From the NCBI RefSeq assembly GCF_020229735.1, contig NZ_CP083455.1:2727501-2791500 (forward strand): DNA of 64,000 nucleotides, written 5' to 3'. The stretch comes from Deinococcus taeanensis. GTDB taxonomy: Bacteria; Deinococcota; Deinococci; Deinococcales; Deinococcaceae. Below are positions 39,682-50,047 of the stretch, piece by piece. Made by a program: the position numbers and the translations under genes. The notes beneath the pieces were generated by a model. The model was not told where the DNA came from, did not search any database, and saw only the letters and a program-made list of their open reading frames with translations. How positions within the stretch are numbered: position 1 is the stretch's first letter; every line of letters begins with the position of its first letter.

Positions 39682-40458
39682 ATGATCCGCACTGACGTTC
39701 AGCTGCGCCACGTCACTGACCCCGATGATCCGGCCGTCGAAGCGTTCGGGCGCGTGCAGGAGACCAGTTACTACGCTCCGGACATGCTGATTCCCCCGGA
39801 GGTGTTCGGGCACCTGATCACCCGGCGCGGCCCGCAGCGTGAGGATCGCCTGCTGGTCGCCGAGAACGCGCAGGGTGAGGTGGTGGGCGGCACCCTGTAC
39901 GCGCTGCTGCCCCTGCCGGGGGACGTGAGGGGCGCAGGGTTCAATTCCTTCATGGCTGTGACGCGCGCGGCGCGTGGCCTGGGGGTGGGCCGGGCGCTTC
40001 ACGCAGCCACGTTGCGTGAGGTGCGTGCTGCGGGTCTGGCAGGCATGTTTGCCGATAGCGTGCACCCGCTGCGGCAGGACCCGGCTGACCGCGCTGCCGA
40101 GGCCGCAACCGGCGTGGATCCCGTGGCGCGCCGCACCGCGCTGCACGCCCTGGGCCTGCGGACGGTGGATCTCCCGTACTGGCAGCCGGTGGGCGGGCCG
40201 GACGGCGGTCCCCTCAAGGACCTGGACCTGCTGTACCAGCCGCTGGCCCCGGCCGCCACGGTGCCGCTGGCCCTGGTGACCGGGGTTCTGCGCGCGTACT
40301 GGACCGGGTGGCTGGGCGCCGGGCGGGCCGGACGGGAAGCGCAGGCCCTGGCCGACCGCGCCGGAAATGTCCCCGGTGTGCCGCTGCGGCCGGGAACGGA
40401 AACGGCCTCCTGGTGGACCGCGGGCGAAGGCAGCTCGGGGCAGGCCGACCGGCCTTAG
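39682..40458 (+). CDS. GNAT-family N-acetyltransferase
   Basis: 258 aa. The acetyl-CoA binding motif is [19 protein letters not shown] (R-x-x-G-x-G/A), following the strand [15 protein letters not shown]. Substrate unknown. ATG 39682 is preferred to GTG 39673 because TACCGT lies 7 nt upstream. The last 60 residues are unusual for GNAT proteins. The stop codon overlaps that of the converging gene. Confidence 0.75.
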   Translation: MIRTDVQLRHVTDPDDPAVEAFGRVQETSYYAPDMLIPPEVFGHLITRRGPQREDRLLVAENAQGEVVGGTLYALLPLPGDVRGAGFNSFMAVTRAARGLGVGRALHAATLREVRAAGLAGMFADSVHPLRQDPADRAAEAATGVDPVARRTALHALGLRTVDLPYWQPVGGPDGGPLKDLDLLYQPLAPAATVPLALVTGVLRAYWTGWLGAGRAGREAQALADRAGNVPGVPLRPGTETASWWTAGEGSSGQADRP

Positions 40459-41087
40459 TGGAGCTCTCTCAGCGCTCGCCGGGCCTGGGCCTGCAGGTCA
40501 CGGTCCAGGGCGGTGCGGGCCTCCAGGGCAGCGGCACGGTTCAGCAGGAGGCGGGCCTGGGGGTCGCGCAGCAGGGCCAGACCGAGGCCGGCGTGTGCCT
40601 GCACGAACAGGTTGTCGGGCGCGTGGCGGGCGGCGGCGGCCAGGGTGCGGGCGCGGCTGGCATTCCCGCCGCTGAACACGCCCGCTTTCGTCCAGGCGCC
40701 GGCGTGCCATTCGGCCAGCACGGCCTGAATGTCCGCGCGGTCCAGGGCGGCGCGGGCCTGCTGCGCGCTGTTCAGGGCGCCCAGGGTGAAGCCGCCTGCC
40801 CGCGCCTGGAGGCCCAGGGCGCTGCCGAGGGCCAGGTGGGTGTCCGGGCTGGTGGGGCGCGTGGTGACGGCCTGACGGGCGGCGCTGACCGCGCGGGTGA
40901 TCCAGCCGCGGCCGCCGGCGCGGTACTCGGCCATGGCGGCCGCGGCGCGGCTGGCTGTGAGGGGGTCGCCGTCTGCCTGGGCGCTGTCGAAGGCGCGGGC
41001 GTAGTCGCCCCCGGTCAGCAGGTCGGGCGTCTGGGCGTGTACGGGAGCGGTACACAGCAGGAGGGAGAGCAGAAGGCCGCGCTTCAC
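40455..41087 (-). CDS. Secreted TPR-like hypothetical protein
   Basis: About 210 aa. The start is the GTG at 41087, preceded by AAGGTGG and giving a clean signal peptide ([18 protein letters not shown]); a GTG three codons earlier is possible. The mature part is Ala-rich helices with TPR-like spacing ([38 protein letters not shown]). Probably periplasmic; function unknown. Confidence 0.7.
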   Translation of the reverse strand: MKRGLLLSLLLCTAPVHAQTPDLLTGGDYARAFDSAQADGDPLTASRAAAAMAEYRAGGRGWITRAVSAARQAVTTRPTSPDTHLALGSALGLQARAGGFTLGALNSAQQARAALDRADIQAVLAEWHAGAWTKAGVFSGGNASRARTLAAAARHAPDNLFVQAHAGLGLALLRDPQARLLLNRAAALEARTALDRDLQAQARRALRELH

Positions 41088-41140
41088 GCGGTCCACCTTA
41101 ACGGGTGGGGGTGAAGTGCGGCAGATGAGCTGGGGGCGGT

Positions 41141-41611
41141 TCAGGCGGCGGGCTGGTCGGTGGTGGAGGTTTCGGGCTCGGCGGCGCGGCGGCCGCGGCT
41201 GGCGCCGGCGGGGCGCTCCGCAGCGGGGTCGGTGGGGGCGCTGATGCGGGTGAGGGTGGCCTCGAAGGCGCGCAGGGCGTCGCTGTCGCCGAGTTCGGCC
41301 ACGGCGCGGGCGTTCAGGGCGGCGAGTTCTTCGCGGGTGACGGCGTATTCGGGGGCCTCGTGGCCTTTGAGGCTCTGCAGGACGCGGTAGGCGGTGGTGG
41401 CCTGGATGGTCGCGCCTTTGGTGGTGGTGATCTGCGCGTCGTTGTGCATGTCAGTCCCGATCAGGGTGATGGTCTGGGGGTTGATGAGGGTGACGCGGTC
41501 TCCCCGGTCTTCCATGTGGGCGGCGAGCTGCAGCAGGCCGCGCAGGTCGAGCATGTGGTGGAAGAGGTCAAGGTGGGCCAGCATGGCTCCGGCTTTTTTC
41601 AGGGTGTCCAT
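41141..41611 (-). CDS. Conserved hypothetical protein, leaderless and operator-controlled
   Basis: 156 aa with no recognised family. The N-terminal 110 residues are a compact alpha/beta region (LDLFHHMLDLRGLLQLAAHM ... TITLIGTDMHNDAQI), followed by a Lys/Glu-containing helix and a disordered Pro/Arg tail. The promoter is unusually clear: the start codon lies 7 nt after the -10 box, and a 19-bp palindrome fills the promoter spacer, so the gene is probably repressed by a dedicated dimeric regulator. Confidence 0.7.
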   Translation of the reverse strand: MDTLKKAGAMLAHLDLFHHMLDLRGLLQLAAHMEDRGDRVTLINPQTITLIGTDMHNDAQITTTKGATIQATTAYRVLQSLKGHEAPEYAVTREELAALNARAVAELGDSDALRAFEATLTRISAPTDPAAERPAGASRGRRAAEPETSTTDQPAA

Positions 41612-41617
41612 ACCCGC

Positions 41618-41645
41618 ATTATTCTGCCCAGGGCAGAATTGTCAA
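41618..41645 (-). promoter_or_regulatory. Promoter with palindromic operator in the spacer
   Basis: Minus strand: -35 TTGACA (41640-41645) and -10 AATAAT (41618-41623), 16-bp spacing. The palindrome ATTCTGCCCAGGGCAGAAT (41621-41639) lies almost exactly between the boxes. The ATG A is 7 nt past the -10, so the transcript should be leaderless. ATTGTC/GACAAT forms a second inverted repeat just upstream. Confidence 0.8.
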
Positions 41646-41705
41646 GGGGTATTACGACAATATGAAGGCCGGGGGCTTCTCCCCGGCCTGCTGGGCTGCC
41701 CGCCC

Positions 41706-42860
41706 TCAGTTCTGCAACTGGCTGCGCCCCACGAGAGTGACCCTGATTTCCAGCGGCTTCCCGTCCCGCAGCACACTCAGCGTGACCGTCTCGCCCGGCT
41801 GGTGGGCACGCACCGCATACTGGAACTCCGCGAAGTTCACGATGCGCTTGCCGTTCACCGCGGTCACGATGTCCCCGGAGATGCGCTCATCATCGCTGTT
41901 CAGCACCAGCGGCTTCAGGCCTGCTTTCGCCGCGGGGCTGCCGCGCGTCACGCTGGTGAAGAACGCCCCGGGGGTATCGCCCAGTTTCAGCGGGCCCGCC
42001 AGTTCCCGGAAGCCTTCCTCCGGCAGAAAGAACAGGTCCGAGAACACCCCGCCCAGCCCGATCCCGATGACTGGCGCGTCGCGCTTCTCGCCGCGTTTCA
42101 GGGCGGCCACGCGCGCGTCAGTGGTGCTGACCGGCACGGCGTACGAGCGCGGCTGGCCACTCTGGGTCAGGCGGATGTAACTCACGATGCCGGTGACCTC
42201 GCCTCTGGTGTTCACCACGGGCCCGCCGCTGTCGCCGGGAATCAGCGGGGCGTTCAGTTCCAGCGTGCCGGGCGGAAAGTCTGCGCGGCCCGGATCACTG
42301 TCCAGGCCCAGCAGGCGCCCGGTTTTGGGGGTCAGGAACGCGCCGTTGCCGTTCCCGACGGCCAGCGCCACGTCCCCCACGGCGGGGCGGCCGGCGGCCA
42401 GAGCGAGGAAGGGCGTGCCGGCGGGAATCTTCACGCGCAGCAGGGCGAGGTCGTCCTGGTCGTTGTACCCGACCACCTCGGCCGCGTAGCGTTTCTGGTT
42501 CAGCAGCTGCACGCTCAGGGCGGTGGCGCCACTGATGACGTGATACGCCGTGAGCACCAGGCCGTCACCTGAAATCAGCACGCCCGAGCCGATGCCGTCC
42601 GGGTCGTCACAGCGGGTGGAGAGACACTGCTCGACGCGCACCGTGGCGGGGCGCACGCGGCTGATCAGCTTCTGCAGGGTGCTCTGCTCCTGCGGGGTAA
42701 GGGCCGGAGTGGCCGGGACCTGACGCGCTTTGGGCGTTGCGGCAGGAGCGGAGGGAACGGCGGGCGCGGCACTCTGGGCGAGCGGCCCGGGCAGCAGGCC
42801 CAGCACCAGGGTCAACAGGAACGGACGAACGCGGGCGCCCTGACCACCAGAAAGGTTCAT
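41706..42860 (-). CDS. HtrA/DegP-type serine protease with PDZ domain
   Basis: 384 aa. A signal peptide (LLTLVLGLLPGPLAQ) and a Pro-rich stretch precede the protease domain: His in TAYHV, Asp in DDLALL, Ser in PGDSGGP. A C-terminal PDZ domain follows (GAFFTSVTRGSPAAKAGL; SGDIVTAVNGKRI). One disulfide is possible (QCLSTRCDD). It should act in envelope quality control. A CACAAT box lies 5 nt before the ATG. Confidence 0.9.
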   Translation of the reverse strand: MNLSGGQGARVRPFLLTLVLGLLPGPLAQSAAPAVPSAPAATPKARQVPATPALTPQEQSTLQKLISRVRPATVRVEQCLSTRCDDPDGIGSGVLISGDGLVLTAYHVISGATALSVQLLNQKRYAAEVVGYNDQDDLALLRVKIPAGTPFLALAAGRPAVGDVALAVGNGNGAFLTPKTGRLLGLDSDPGRADFPPGTLELNAPLIPGDSGGPVVNTRGEVTGIVSYIRLTQSGQPRSYAVPVSTTDARVAALKRGEKRDAPVIGIGLGGVFSDLFFLPEEGFRELAGPLKLGDTPGAFFTSVTRGSPAAKAGLKPLVLNSDDERISGDIVTAVNGKRIVNFAEFQYAVRAHQPGETVTLSVLRDGKPLEIRVTLVGRSQLQN

Positions 42861-42920
42861 GCGCCATTGTGCGGGCTGCCCTGCGGGTCAGCTGTGGCGG
42901 AAATCTCGTTTGCAGGGGAA

Positions 42921-43274
42921 TCAGAAGTCGGCCTCGCCGGGGTGGGCCCCGGGGGCGTCCGGCCGCAGGTCCAGCTGGCGTTCGACCAGGCTGCCCAGGC
43001 GCGCCAGGATACTGGGGCCCGTCCAGCCGGTCACGCAGGCCAGGGCCAGCAGCAGGGCGGGGGAGGGGTGGGTCAGGGTGGCGCTGAGCAGGGCCGCCAC
43101 AGTCAGGGCGGCGATGCCGGCTGCGGCTGCGCGGGCGGCAGTGGGGCGGGCGCGCAGCCGGCCGGTGCGGGTCAGCAGCCGGGTCAGCTGAGTCAACGTT
43201 CCTGCCGTGAAGGCCGTGATCAGCAGGGGAGCCAGGGCGGGCAGGGTGGAGGGAACGGGGGACAGATCCGGCAT
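42921..43274 (-). CDS. Small membrane protein, unknown
   Basis: 117 aa from an ATG at 43274 with GGAGG 6 nt upstream. Three hydrophobic helices (LAPLLITAFTAGTL; AAAAGIAALTVAALLSA; ALLLALACVTGWTGPSIL) and an Asp/Pro-rich C-terminal tail. Size and topology resemble a holin-like protein, but no family was recognised. It is divergent from the XRE-S24 regulator. Confidence 0.55.
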   Translation of the reverse strand: MPDLSPVPSTLPALAPLLITAFTAGTLTQLTRLLTRTGRLRARPTAARAAAAGIAALTVAALLSATLTHPSPALLLALACVTGWTGPSILARLGSLVERQLDLRPDAPGAHPGEADF

Positions 43275-43323
43275 CACAGACCTCCAGAGGGGAGACGGCA
43301 GAGTGGACGGGTGGCGATCTGCT

Positions 43324-43381
43324 CCAAGCATAATATGTCTCCAGGCATAAATCAAGGAGCAGGACCTCAAACCAGGCATGA
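43324..43381. promoter_or_regulatory. Three direct repeats CCARGCATRA in divergent promoter region
   Basis: CCAAGCATAA (43324-43333), CCAGGCATAA (43341-43350) and CCAGGCATGA (43372-43381). They lie between the small membrane protein gene and the XRE-S24 gene, so they are candidate operators, perhaps of that regulator. TACACT (43391-43396) lies 6 nt before its ATG. Confidence 0.5.
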
Positions 43382-43402
43382 ACTTGCCGTTACACTGCCC
43401 TC

Positions 43403-44086
43403 ATGCCCCCCACCCCCCTCGCCACGTGGCTGCGCGAACAGCGGCAGCAGCGGGGCCTCGGTCAGGACGACCTCTGCGCCCTCACCTTGCAGCTCGGTGG
43501 CCCCCAGGGCCGGCTGACCCAGCCGTACCTCAGCCGGCTGGAACGCGGCGACCGTCCCCTCAGCGCCCTCACCGCCATCCGCCAGGACGCCCTGCGCCGC
43601 GCCCTGAACATCTCCCTGAGCGAATGGGCGGCCCGCACCGGCCTGCGTCCCCTCGCCCCCGAACCTCGCGAGGACCTGCTCGGCGCCATGGAACTTATCC
43701 GCGTTCCTGTCCGCGCCCTCGCCAGCGCCGGCCTGCCCAGCAGTGAGGATCACGCCAGCATCATTGACCACGAACTCGTGCCCCTGCGCGATCACCGGCC
43801 CGGCATGCTCGTCCTGCAGGTGCAGGGCGACTCCATGACCACCGAGCACGGCGGCCTGCGCCCCGGCGACCGCATCTACGTCGATCCGGGCGACCTCGAC
43901 CTCCGCGAAGGCCGCGTGTACGTCCTGCACGTGCCAGGCCTGGGCCTGACCGTCAAACGCCTGCGCCGCTACGACACGCAGCTGTGGCTCAGCAGCGACA
44001 ACCCCAACCACCCCCCCGTGAAACCCGAGGAAGCCACCGTGATCGGCCGCGTGTACTACCACCAGCCGCAGGGCACCCGCCTGTAG
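43403..44086 (+). CDS. XRE-S24 (LexA/CI-like) transcriptional regulator
   Basis: 227 aa. Residues 5-70 are an HTH_XRE-type domain ([19 protein letters not shown] ... [12 protein letters not shown]). Residues 130-227 are an S24 peptidase domain with Ser in LQVQGDSM and Lys in LTVKRL; an Ala-Gly pair (ALASAGLPS) marks a possible self-cleavage site. Such repressors respond to DNA damage or control prophages. The start is probably leaderless. Confidence 0.88.
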   Translation: MPPTPLATWLREQRQQRGLGQDDLCALTLQLGGPQGRLTQPYLSRLERGDRPLSALTAIRQDALRRALNISLSEWAARTGLRPLAPEPREDLLGAMELIRVPVRALASAGLPSSEDHASIIDHELVPLRDHRPGMLVLQVQGDSMTTEHGGLRPGDRIYVDPGDLDLREGRVYVLHVPGLGLTVKRLRRYDTQLWLSSDNPNHPPVKPEEATVIGRVYYHQPQGTRL

Positions 44087-44142
44087 GGTCCTGTCTTGCG
44101 CGGCCCCCCGCTTCCCTCCCCGCCGGGGGCTACCCTCAGCCC

Positions 44143-44592
44143 ATGACCACTGACCTCACCCGCGTCTTCGTGTACGGCACCCTGCTGCCCGGCGAGCGCA
44201 ACGCCCACGTTGCCACGCGCGGCGGTGCCTTTACCGCCCAGGCCGCCACACTGCGCGGCTTCCGGCTCTACCACCTGAGCCCCGAGGCGTACCCCGCGCT
44301 GCGCCCCGGCCCGCCGGACGCCACCGTGCACGGCGTCGTGCTGACCTACACGCCCGGCAGCTGGGCGGCCGCGCTGCCCTTCCTGGACGACCTTGAGGGC
44401 CTGCATGAAACGCCGCCCCTGTACACCCGCGAGCGCGTGACCCTCACCCTGCACACCGGCGAGCCTGCCCAGGCCTGGGTCTACGTGTACGCCCGTGCGG
44501 CGCGCCTGGACGCCCCCGGCGCGGAGCCTGTCCCGCACGGGGACTGGCGCGGCGTGCCCGGCCGGGACCGCCCGGCCCCCAACGCCCGCTGA
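44143..44592 (+). CDS. Gamma-glutamylcyclotransferase-like protein
   Basis: 149 aa of GGCT/AIG2 type. [13 protein letters not shown] is the substrate loop; [15 protein letters not shown] carries the likely catalytic Glu. Family members form 5-oxoproline from gamma-glutamyl compounds. TACCCT lies 6 nt before the ATG (leaderless). Confidence 0.85.
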   Translation: MTTDLTRVFVYGTLLPGERNAHVATRGGAFTAQAATLRGFRLYHLSPEAYPALRPGPPDATVHGVVLTYTPGSWAAALPFLDDLEGLHETPPLYTRERVTLTLHTGEPAQAWVYVYARAARLDAPGAEPVPHGDWRGVPGRDRPAPNAR

Positions 44593-44605
44593 CGGCCCAA
44601 CAAAG

Positions 44606-44638
44606 ACGCCGCCCCGCCCGGGTGGGGCGAGGCGGCGT
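44606..44638. terminator. Terminator between GGCT and rpsO
   Basis: ACGCCGCC/GGCGGCGT outer stem with an inner CGCCC/GGGCG. On the minus strand it is followed by TCTTTGTT, so it mainly serves rpsO. Confidence 0.75.
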
Positions 44639-44649
44639 GCAGCGCGGGG

Positions 44650-44925
<276 letters not shown>

Positions 44926-45051
44926 GAAAAACCTCTCTTGTTGTGGTGTCCCGTGCGCGCCAGCCAGGAAAAAACGGGAGTCCCGGGCCTGACCGTACCG
45001 CGACGGCAAACGCGAGACTATCACGTCCGGGCATCTGTGCAAGTCCCCGGC

Positions 45052-45080
45052 TTGACACAGCCCCGCCCCGCCCCTACTAT
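45052..45080 (+). promoter_or_regulatory. tRNA-Leu promoter
   Basis: -35 TTGACA (45052-45057), 17-bp spacer, -10 TACTAT (45075-45080), 19 nt ahead of the mature tRNA. Confidence 0.85.
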
Positions 45081-45092
45081 TGCTTTCGCCTC

Positions 45093-45183
<91 letters not shown>

Positions 45184-45188
45184 GAAAC

Positions 45189-45215
45189 GCGCCGGACTCT
45201 TCATGGGTCCGGCGC
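45189..45215 (+). terminator. Hairpin after tRNA-Leu
   Basis: 9-bp perfect stem GCGCCGGAC/GTCCGGCGC directly after the tRNA 3' end. Confidence 0.65.
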
Positions 45216-45275
45216 GCCTCATTGCTCCCGGAGCTGCCCTGCACACGCCGCGCCGCCTGTGCTATGGTTCTGAAC

Positions 45276-45377
<102 letters not shown>

Positions 45378-45397
45378 TTTTTCAAACCACTTCCCGC

Positions 45398-45426
45398 GGG
45401 GCCCGGATGCAGCGTATCCGGGCCCC
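45398..45426. terminator. Strong hairpin after ffs
   Basis: 11-bp perfect stem GGGGCCCGGAT/ATCCGGGCCCC with a 7-nt loop. From here to 45726 (300 bp) no gene or RNA was recognised. Confidence 0.55.
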
Positions 45427-45726
45427 ACGTATTGCTGTCCCCTCTCACCATGCCCGAGTCGTTTCAGCGCGTCTGGCGCGCGGAGTGAGCTGGCGCGCCG
45501 GTCAGGCGGGACAGCCGCGCCTCGCGCCCGGTCTACCCAGGCGCCGATTGCCTGACTGCCTCTCCCTGGACCCGGCAGGGCAGTGGCAGCCAGATGAGGG
45601 CCAGCGCACACAGCGCCAGTGGCAAGGGCAGGGGCAGATTCACAGGCAACAGCTGACTCCTGCGCCCAGCGTGCCCGGCACCGGTCACGGCCCGGTTCGC
45701 TCGCCGTCAGGAGTGCGGCCATCCGC

Positions 45727-46092
45727 TCAGCGGGTCTTGGGCTGCAGCACCAGGGCCTGCGTCTCCTTCACCACCGCCAGTTCCCGCAGCTGCCCGGCGT
45801 CCAGGTCGCCGGCCTGCGCGAGCAGTTCAGCCCGCCTGCGGTCAATGCTCGCCACCTCCAGCGCCGCCGCGTCCCCAAACACCTCCCGGAACCGGTCCAG
45901 CGGATACTCCACCCGCCGGGACACCTTCAGCGCCGCGCGGTACAGGTCCGTCTCCGCCGCCTCCCCCTGCAGCAGCGCCGCCTTGATCCGCCCCGCCAGT
46001 TCATCCCGCTCGGCCTCCAGGCCCAGCAGGGTGTCCCGCAGGGTCGCGTAGCGTTCCAGCAGCTCGCTCAGGGTCACGTCCGCGTCATCCAT
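45727..46092 (-). CDS. Hypothetical coiled-coil protein
   Basis: 121 aa from the ATG at 46092. The N-terminal heptads (LSELLERYATLRDTLLGLEAERDELAG) predict a coiled coil; a mixed region follows (RRVEYPLDRFREVFGDAAAL) and a second helix pair. It resembles small phage-type accessory proteins in layout, but no family could be assigned. It is divergent from the carbonic anhydrase. Confidence 0.6.
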   Translation of the reverse strand: MDDADVTLSELLERYATLRDTLLGLEAERDELAGRIKAALLQGEAAETDLYRAALKVSRRVEYPLDRFREVFGDAAALEVASIDRRRAELLAQAGDLDAGQLRELAVVKETQALVLQPKTR

Positions 46093-46150
46093 GCCTTCAG
46101 GATAGACCCCGTGCCGCCGGCCGCCGGACCTGCGCGTTAGCATGCCGGGC

Positions 46151-46873
46151 ATGGACGACACTGCTGCACAGATCGCCGCTGACCTGGAGCGCCGCATTCT
46201 TGACGCCATCCGGCGCGGAGCCAGCATGGAGGACATCGCCGGGCTCAAGGAGTCCGACGTGGCCACCCCTGACGCCGCCATTCAGGCCCTCAAGGACGGC
46301 AACGCCCGCTTCTTCAGCGGTCAGGCCATCCGACCGGAAGTCAGCGCCAACGAACGCCGCGCGCAGATCATGGGCCAGACGCCCTACGCCGCCATCCTGG
46401 CGTGCAGCGACAGCCGCGTGCCCGTCGAACTCGTGTTCGACCAGGGGCTCGGGCAGCTGTTCGTGGTGCGCGTCGCGGGCAATGTGGTGGGCGAAGCGGG
46501 CCTGGGCACCCTGGAGTACGCCATCCGTCACCTCGACGTGCACCTGATCGTCGTGATGGGCCACGAAGCCTGCGGCGCCGTCGCTGCCGCGCTGCTGCCC
46601 GAACAGCGCATCAGTGAGGAACCCGAACACCTGCAGAACCTGATCCGCCGCATCCAGCCCAGCCTGCAGGCCATGCCCACCATCCGCGACAAGAAAGCCC
46701 GGATGCGCGAGGCGGTCCTGAACAACGTCCGCTATCAGGTGCACCTGCTCAGGCAGGAATCCCTGATCCGCGCCGCGGAAGAAAGCGGACAGATCCGCGT
46801 GATCGGCGCCTACTACGAGATCGGCAGCGGCGCCGTGGACTTCCTGACCGAGGAAGAGGACCTGCGCCCCTGA
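46151..46873 (+). CDS. Beta-class carbonic anhydrase
   Basis: 240 aa. CO2 hydration enzyme; zinc ligands lie in ACSDSRV (Cys and the Asp-Arg dyad) and MGHEACGAV (His, Cys). An extra N-terminal helical segment of about 40 residues precedes the core. ATG 46151 is chosen over 46142 because TAGCAT lies exactly 7 nt upstream of it, giving a leaderless mRNA. Confidence 0.93.
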   Translation: MDDTAAQIAADLERRILDAIRRGASMEDIAGLKESDVATPDAAIQALKDGNARFFSGQAIRPEVSANERRAQIMGQTPYAAILACSDSRVPVELVFDQGLGQLFVVRVAGNVVGEAGLGTLEYAIRHLDVHLIVVMGHEACGAVAAALLPEQRISEEPEHLQNLIRRIQPSLQAMPTIRDKKARMREAVLNNVRYQVHLLRQESLIRAAEESGQIRVIGAYYEIGSGAVDFLTEEEDLRP

Positions 46874-46879
46874 ACGCCA

Positions 46880-46931
46880 CAGCGGCAGAGGGGGTCAGCA
46901 GACGCGGCGCTGCTGACCCCCTCTGCCGCTG
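46880..46931. terminator. Very long bidirectional terminator hairpin
   Basis: 22-bp perfect stem with an 8-nt loop, extended by CACAG/CTGTG outside, between the converging carbonic anhydrase and aminopeptidase genes. Confidence 0.8.
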
Positions 46932-46940
46932 CTGTGGCCG

Positions 46941-48176
<1,236 letters not shown>

Positions 48177-48240
48177 CCCTGGCAGGATAGCCACCCCACG
48201 CACACAGGTTCAAAAGGCGTCCCGGGAGATCGGCCTGCCC

Positions 48241-48269
48241 TTGACGGAACCCGGAACGCCACCTATAGT
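48241..48269 (+). promoter_or_regulatory. tRNA-Pro promoter
   Basis: -35 TTGACG (48241-48246), 17-bp spacer, -10 TATAGT (48264-48269). Confidence 0.85.
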
Positions 48270-48284
48270 TTTGGGGCTGGCCGT

Positions 48285-48367
<83 letters not shown>

Positions 48368-48392
48368 AACTCCCTCTCTGAGGGAGTTTTTT
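48368..48392 (+). terminator. tRNA-Pro terminator
   Basis: 8-bp stem AACTCCCT/AGGGAGTT followed by a T run, immediately inside the left end of the element. Confidence 0.85.
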
Positions 48393-48434
48393 CTATTGTA
48401 TAGAACCCTGGGCTAACGAGCAGATGGGCGGGCG

Positions 48435-48455
48435 GTGCTACAGCTGTGCTACAGC
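48435..48455 (+). repeat. Left arm-type integrase sites
   Basis: GTGCTACAGC at 48435-48444 and 48446-48455, 11 bp apart, 68 bp inside attL. The 48370-48708 space otherwise has no gene. Confidence 0.65.
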
Positions 48456-48708
48456 CACAACCCTGAGGCCGTTCCACCCTCGAGGATCCTATCGCCTGCC
48501 TATGAGATGCTCAGGTCCTCGCCGCGCTAAGGCCATCAAATGAGGCCTGCCTCAGGTTCACATCACTTTGCGGCAGTACAGTCTAAGAGCTGCTTTGCCC
48601 TGGGCTGGTGCTGGCACCCCCGTGAGCTCTTAAAGCAGCAGTTGATACTCCCAGGTGTAGCGCATCATTACCTGACCCTCTTTGACGACCTGCTGACCCA
48701 GGCAGCCA

Positions 48709-49557
48709 TTACTCCCACGAGTCGTACTTGATGACCCCGGGCGACACGAAGCACTCGTCGCGGATGAAGCGGCCGACGCGGGTGATCTCCTCGGGGGCCG
48801 TGACGCCGTGCGCCTTGAGGTGCTTGACCACCTTGCCGGCCTGACTGCCCGCCGCCGAGAGCGCCTGCGGGTCCTCGCTGCCCACGATGAAGCGGGCCGC
48901 CGCGTCGAACGCCGCGTTGCGCTCCGGCGCCTTGGGTGCAGGGCCCTCGGGTTCCGGCGCTGGAGGCTCGGCCTTCACGCTGCGGACCTTGGGTTTCAGT
49001 TTGACCCGTCCACCCTCGCCCGCGCGGGGGACCGAGCGCAGCTCGGAATCTTTTTGTACTTCACTTGGTTCTACTTCACTTGGTATTACTTCAGCTAGGC
49101 ACGTGGTGCCGGGCCCCCCGGCATGTGGTGCCGGTACCCCCGGCACGTGGTGCCGGTTAGCCCCCCCGGCATGTGGTGCCGCTGGCGCAGACTCGCGCGC
49201 CGGCTTGAGACGCTGAAGCTCCTCTGGGAGCGGTTCGTAGCGCGCCGGGCGACTGGGTGGACCCAGCACCAGGATGTTGTCGGTGGCGCGGGAGCCGTCC
49301 TCGCGGTAGCGGGGCTCGCGCTGGATCCACCCGCGGTCTTCGAGGGTCTGCAGGGCGTCCCGAACCTTGCGCGGGCTGATGCCGGTGAGCACGGCGATGG
49401 TCTGCTGCTTGACCCACGTCCGCAGCTCCTCGTTGGCGCGGCAGCACAGGTGGGCGTACACCCGGAATTCGTAGGGGTCGAGGTCGTTGCGGTCCACGTC
49501 CAGGTGGACGAACATGCCGGTCTGCCAGGACGAATGCCTGGGTCTGATCTCACTCAT
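48709..49557 (-). CDS. Winged-helix replication initiator-like protein with internal iterons
   Basis: 282 aa. The N-terminal 100 residues are a winged helix of phage O/DnaD type (FVHLDVDRNDLDPYEFRVYA ... VLTGISPRKVRDALQTLEDRGWIQ). A low-complexity linker (about 115-200) is encoded by four 13-bp iterons and three 15-bp repeats. The C-terminal part (FDAAARFIVGSEDPQAL ... RVGRFIRDECFV) is helical. Phage lambda O has the same plan: N-terminal DNA binding, origin inside the gene, C-terminal helicase recruitment. Function as an initiator is inferred. Confidence 0.65.
   Translation of the reverse strand: MSEIRPRHSSWQTGMFVHLDVDRNDLDPYEFRVYAHLCCRANEELRTWVKQQTIAVLTGISPRKVRDALQTLEDRGWIQREPRYREDGSRATDNILVLGPPSRPARYEPLPEELQRLKPARESAPAAPHAGGANRHHVPGVPAPHAGGPGTTCLAEVIPSEVEPSEVQKDSELRSVPRAGEGGRVKLKPKVRSVKAEPPAPEPEGPAPKAPERNAAFDAAARFIVGSEDPQALSAAGSQAGKVVKHLKAHGVTAPEEITRVGRFIRDECFVSPGVIKYDSWE
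49057..49101. repeat. Three tandem 15-bp AT-rich repeats in rep gene
   Basis: TACTTCACTTGGTTC, TACTTCACTTGGTAT and TACTTCAGCTAGGCA at 49057, 49072 and 49087. They are the most AT-rich part of the gene and touch the iterons; they encode the SEVEP-type peptide repeat. Possible unwinding element. Confidence 0.65.
49098..49180. repeat. Four iterons GGCAYGTGGTGCC inside rep gene
   Basis: Copies at 49098, 49120, 49142 and 49168 (13 bp each, spaced 22, 22 and 26 bp). The units are read in all three codon frames (HAGG, RHHVPG, GTTC peptides), so the DNA sequence itself is conserved rather than the peptide. Confidence 0.75.
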
Positions 49558-49671
49558 GGAAGTAACCTCCTTGGGGCGCCGGGCAGCACCCAGCGCCCGA
49601 ACGGCGCCCAGCGGGCGGGGCGAAAAAACCCCAGCCGGGCGCAGGGGCTGGGGTTCAGGCGCGGGGGCGGC

Positions 49672-49983
49672 TCAGGCAGCGGCGTCCTGATCGTCCTCGC
49701 CGTAGTCGGCGGCCGTGAGCGGCGCGCCTTTGAGCGCGAAGTCGGTCAGGCGGTACTTGCTTTTCTGAAAGCGCTGCTTGTCGTCGCGCACGACGGGAAT
49801 CTGGATCAGGCCCAGCTTCTTGGCTTTCTTGAGCAGGTGGCGCAGGGCGTGTTCACCCTGGGGGGTGTGCGTGAGGAGTTCCTCGAACGTCGCCTCTCTG
49901 AGGTCTTCGAGCAGGGCCACGAGGCCGCGCATGTCCCACTTCAGATGGTGACGCGAGGTCTGAAGCAGCGGTCTCGCGTTCAT
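49672..49983 (-). CDS. Small winged-helix-like protein
   Basis: 103 aa from the ATG at 49983. A helix-turn-helix-like stretch (LVALLEDLREATFEELLTHTPQGEHALRHLLKKAKKLGLIQI) and an acidic C-terminus (YGEDDQDAAA) are visible. It lies directly upstream of the rep gene on the same strand and may regulate it. No family recognised. Confidence 0.6.
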   Translation of the reverse strand: MNARPLLQTSRHHLKWDMRGLVALLEDLREATFEELLTHTPQGEHALRHLLKKAKKLGLIQIPVVRDDKQRFQKSKYRLTDFALKGAPLTAADYGEDDQDAAA

Positions 49984-50047
49984 GGGGGTCACCGTGCGGC
50001 ACGAAGCGGGCACCGGGAACGTGCCGCGCGCGGCTTGTGCCGCCACT

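Noticed and set aside
48540..48731. A 63-codon plus-strand ORF inside the left end of the element
   Set aside because: No SD, no family, and it overlaps the end of the rep gene.
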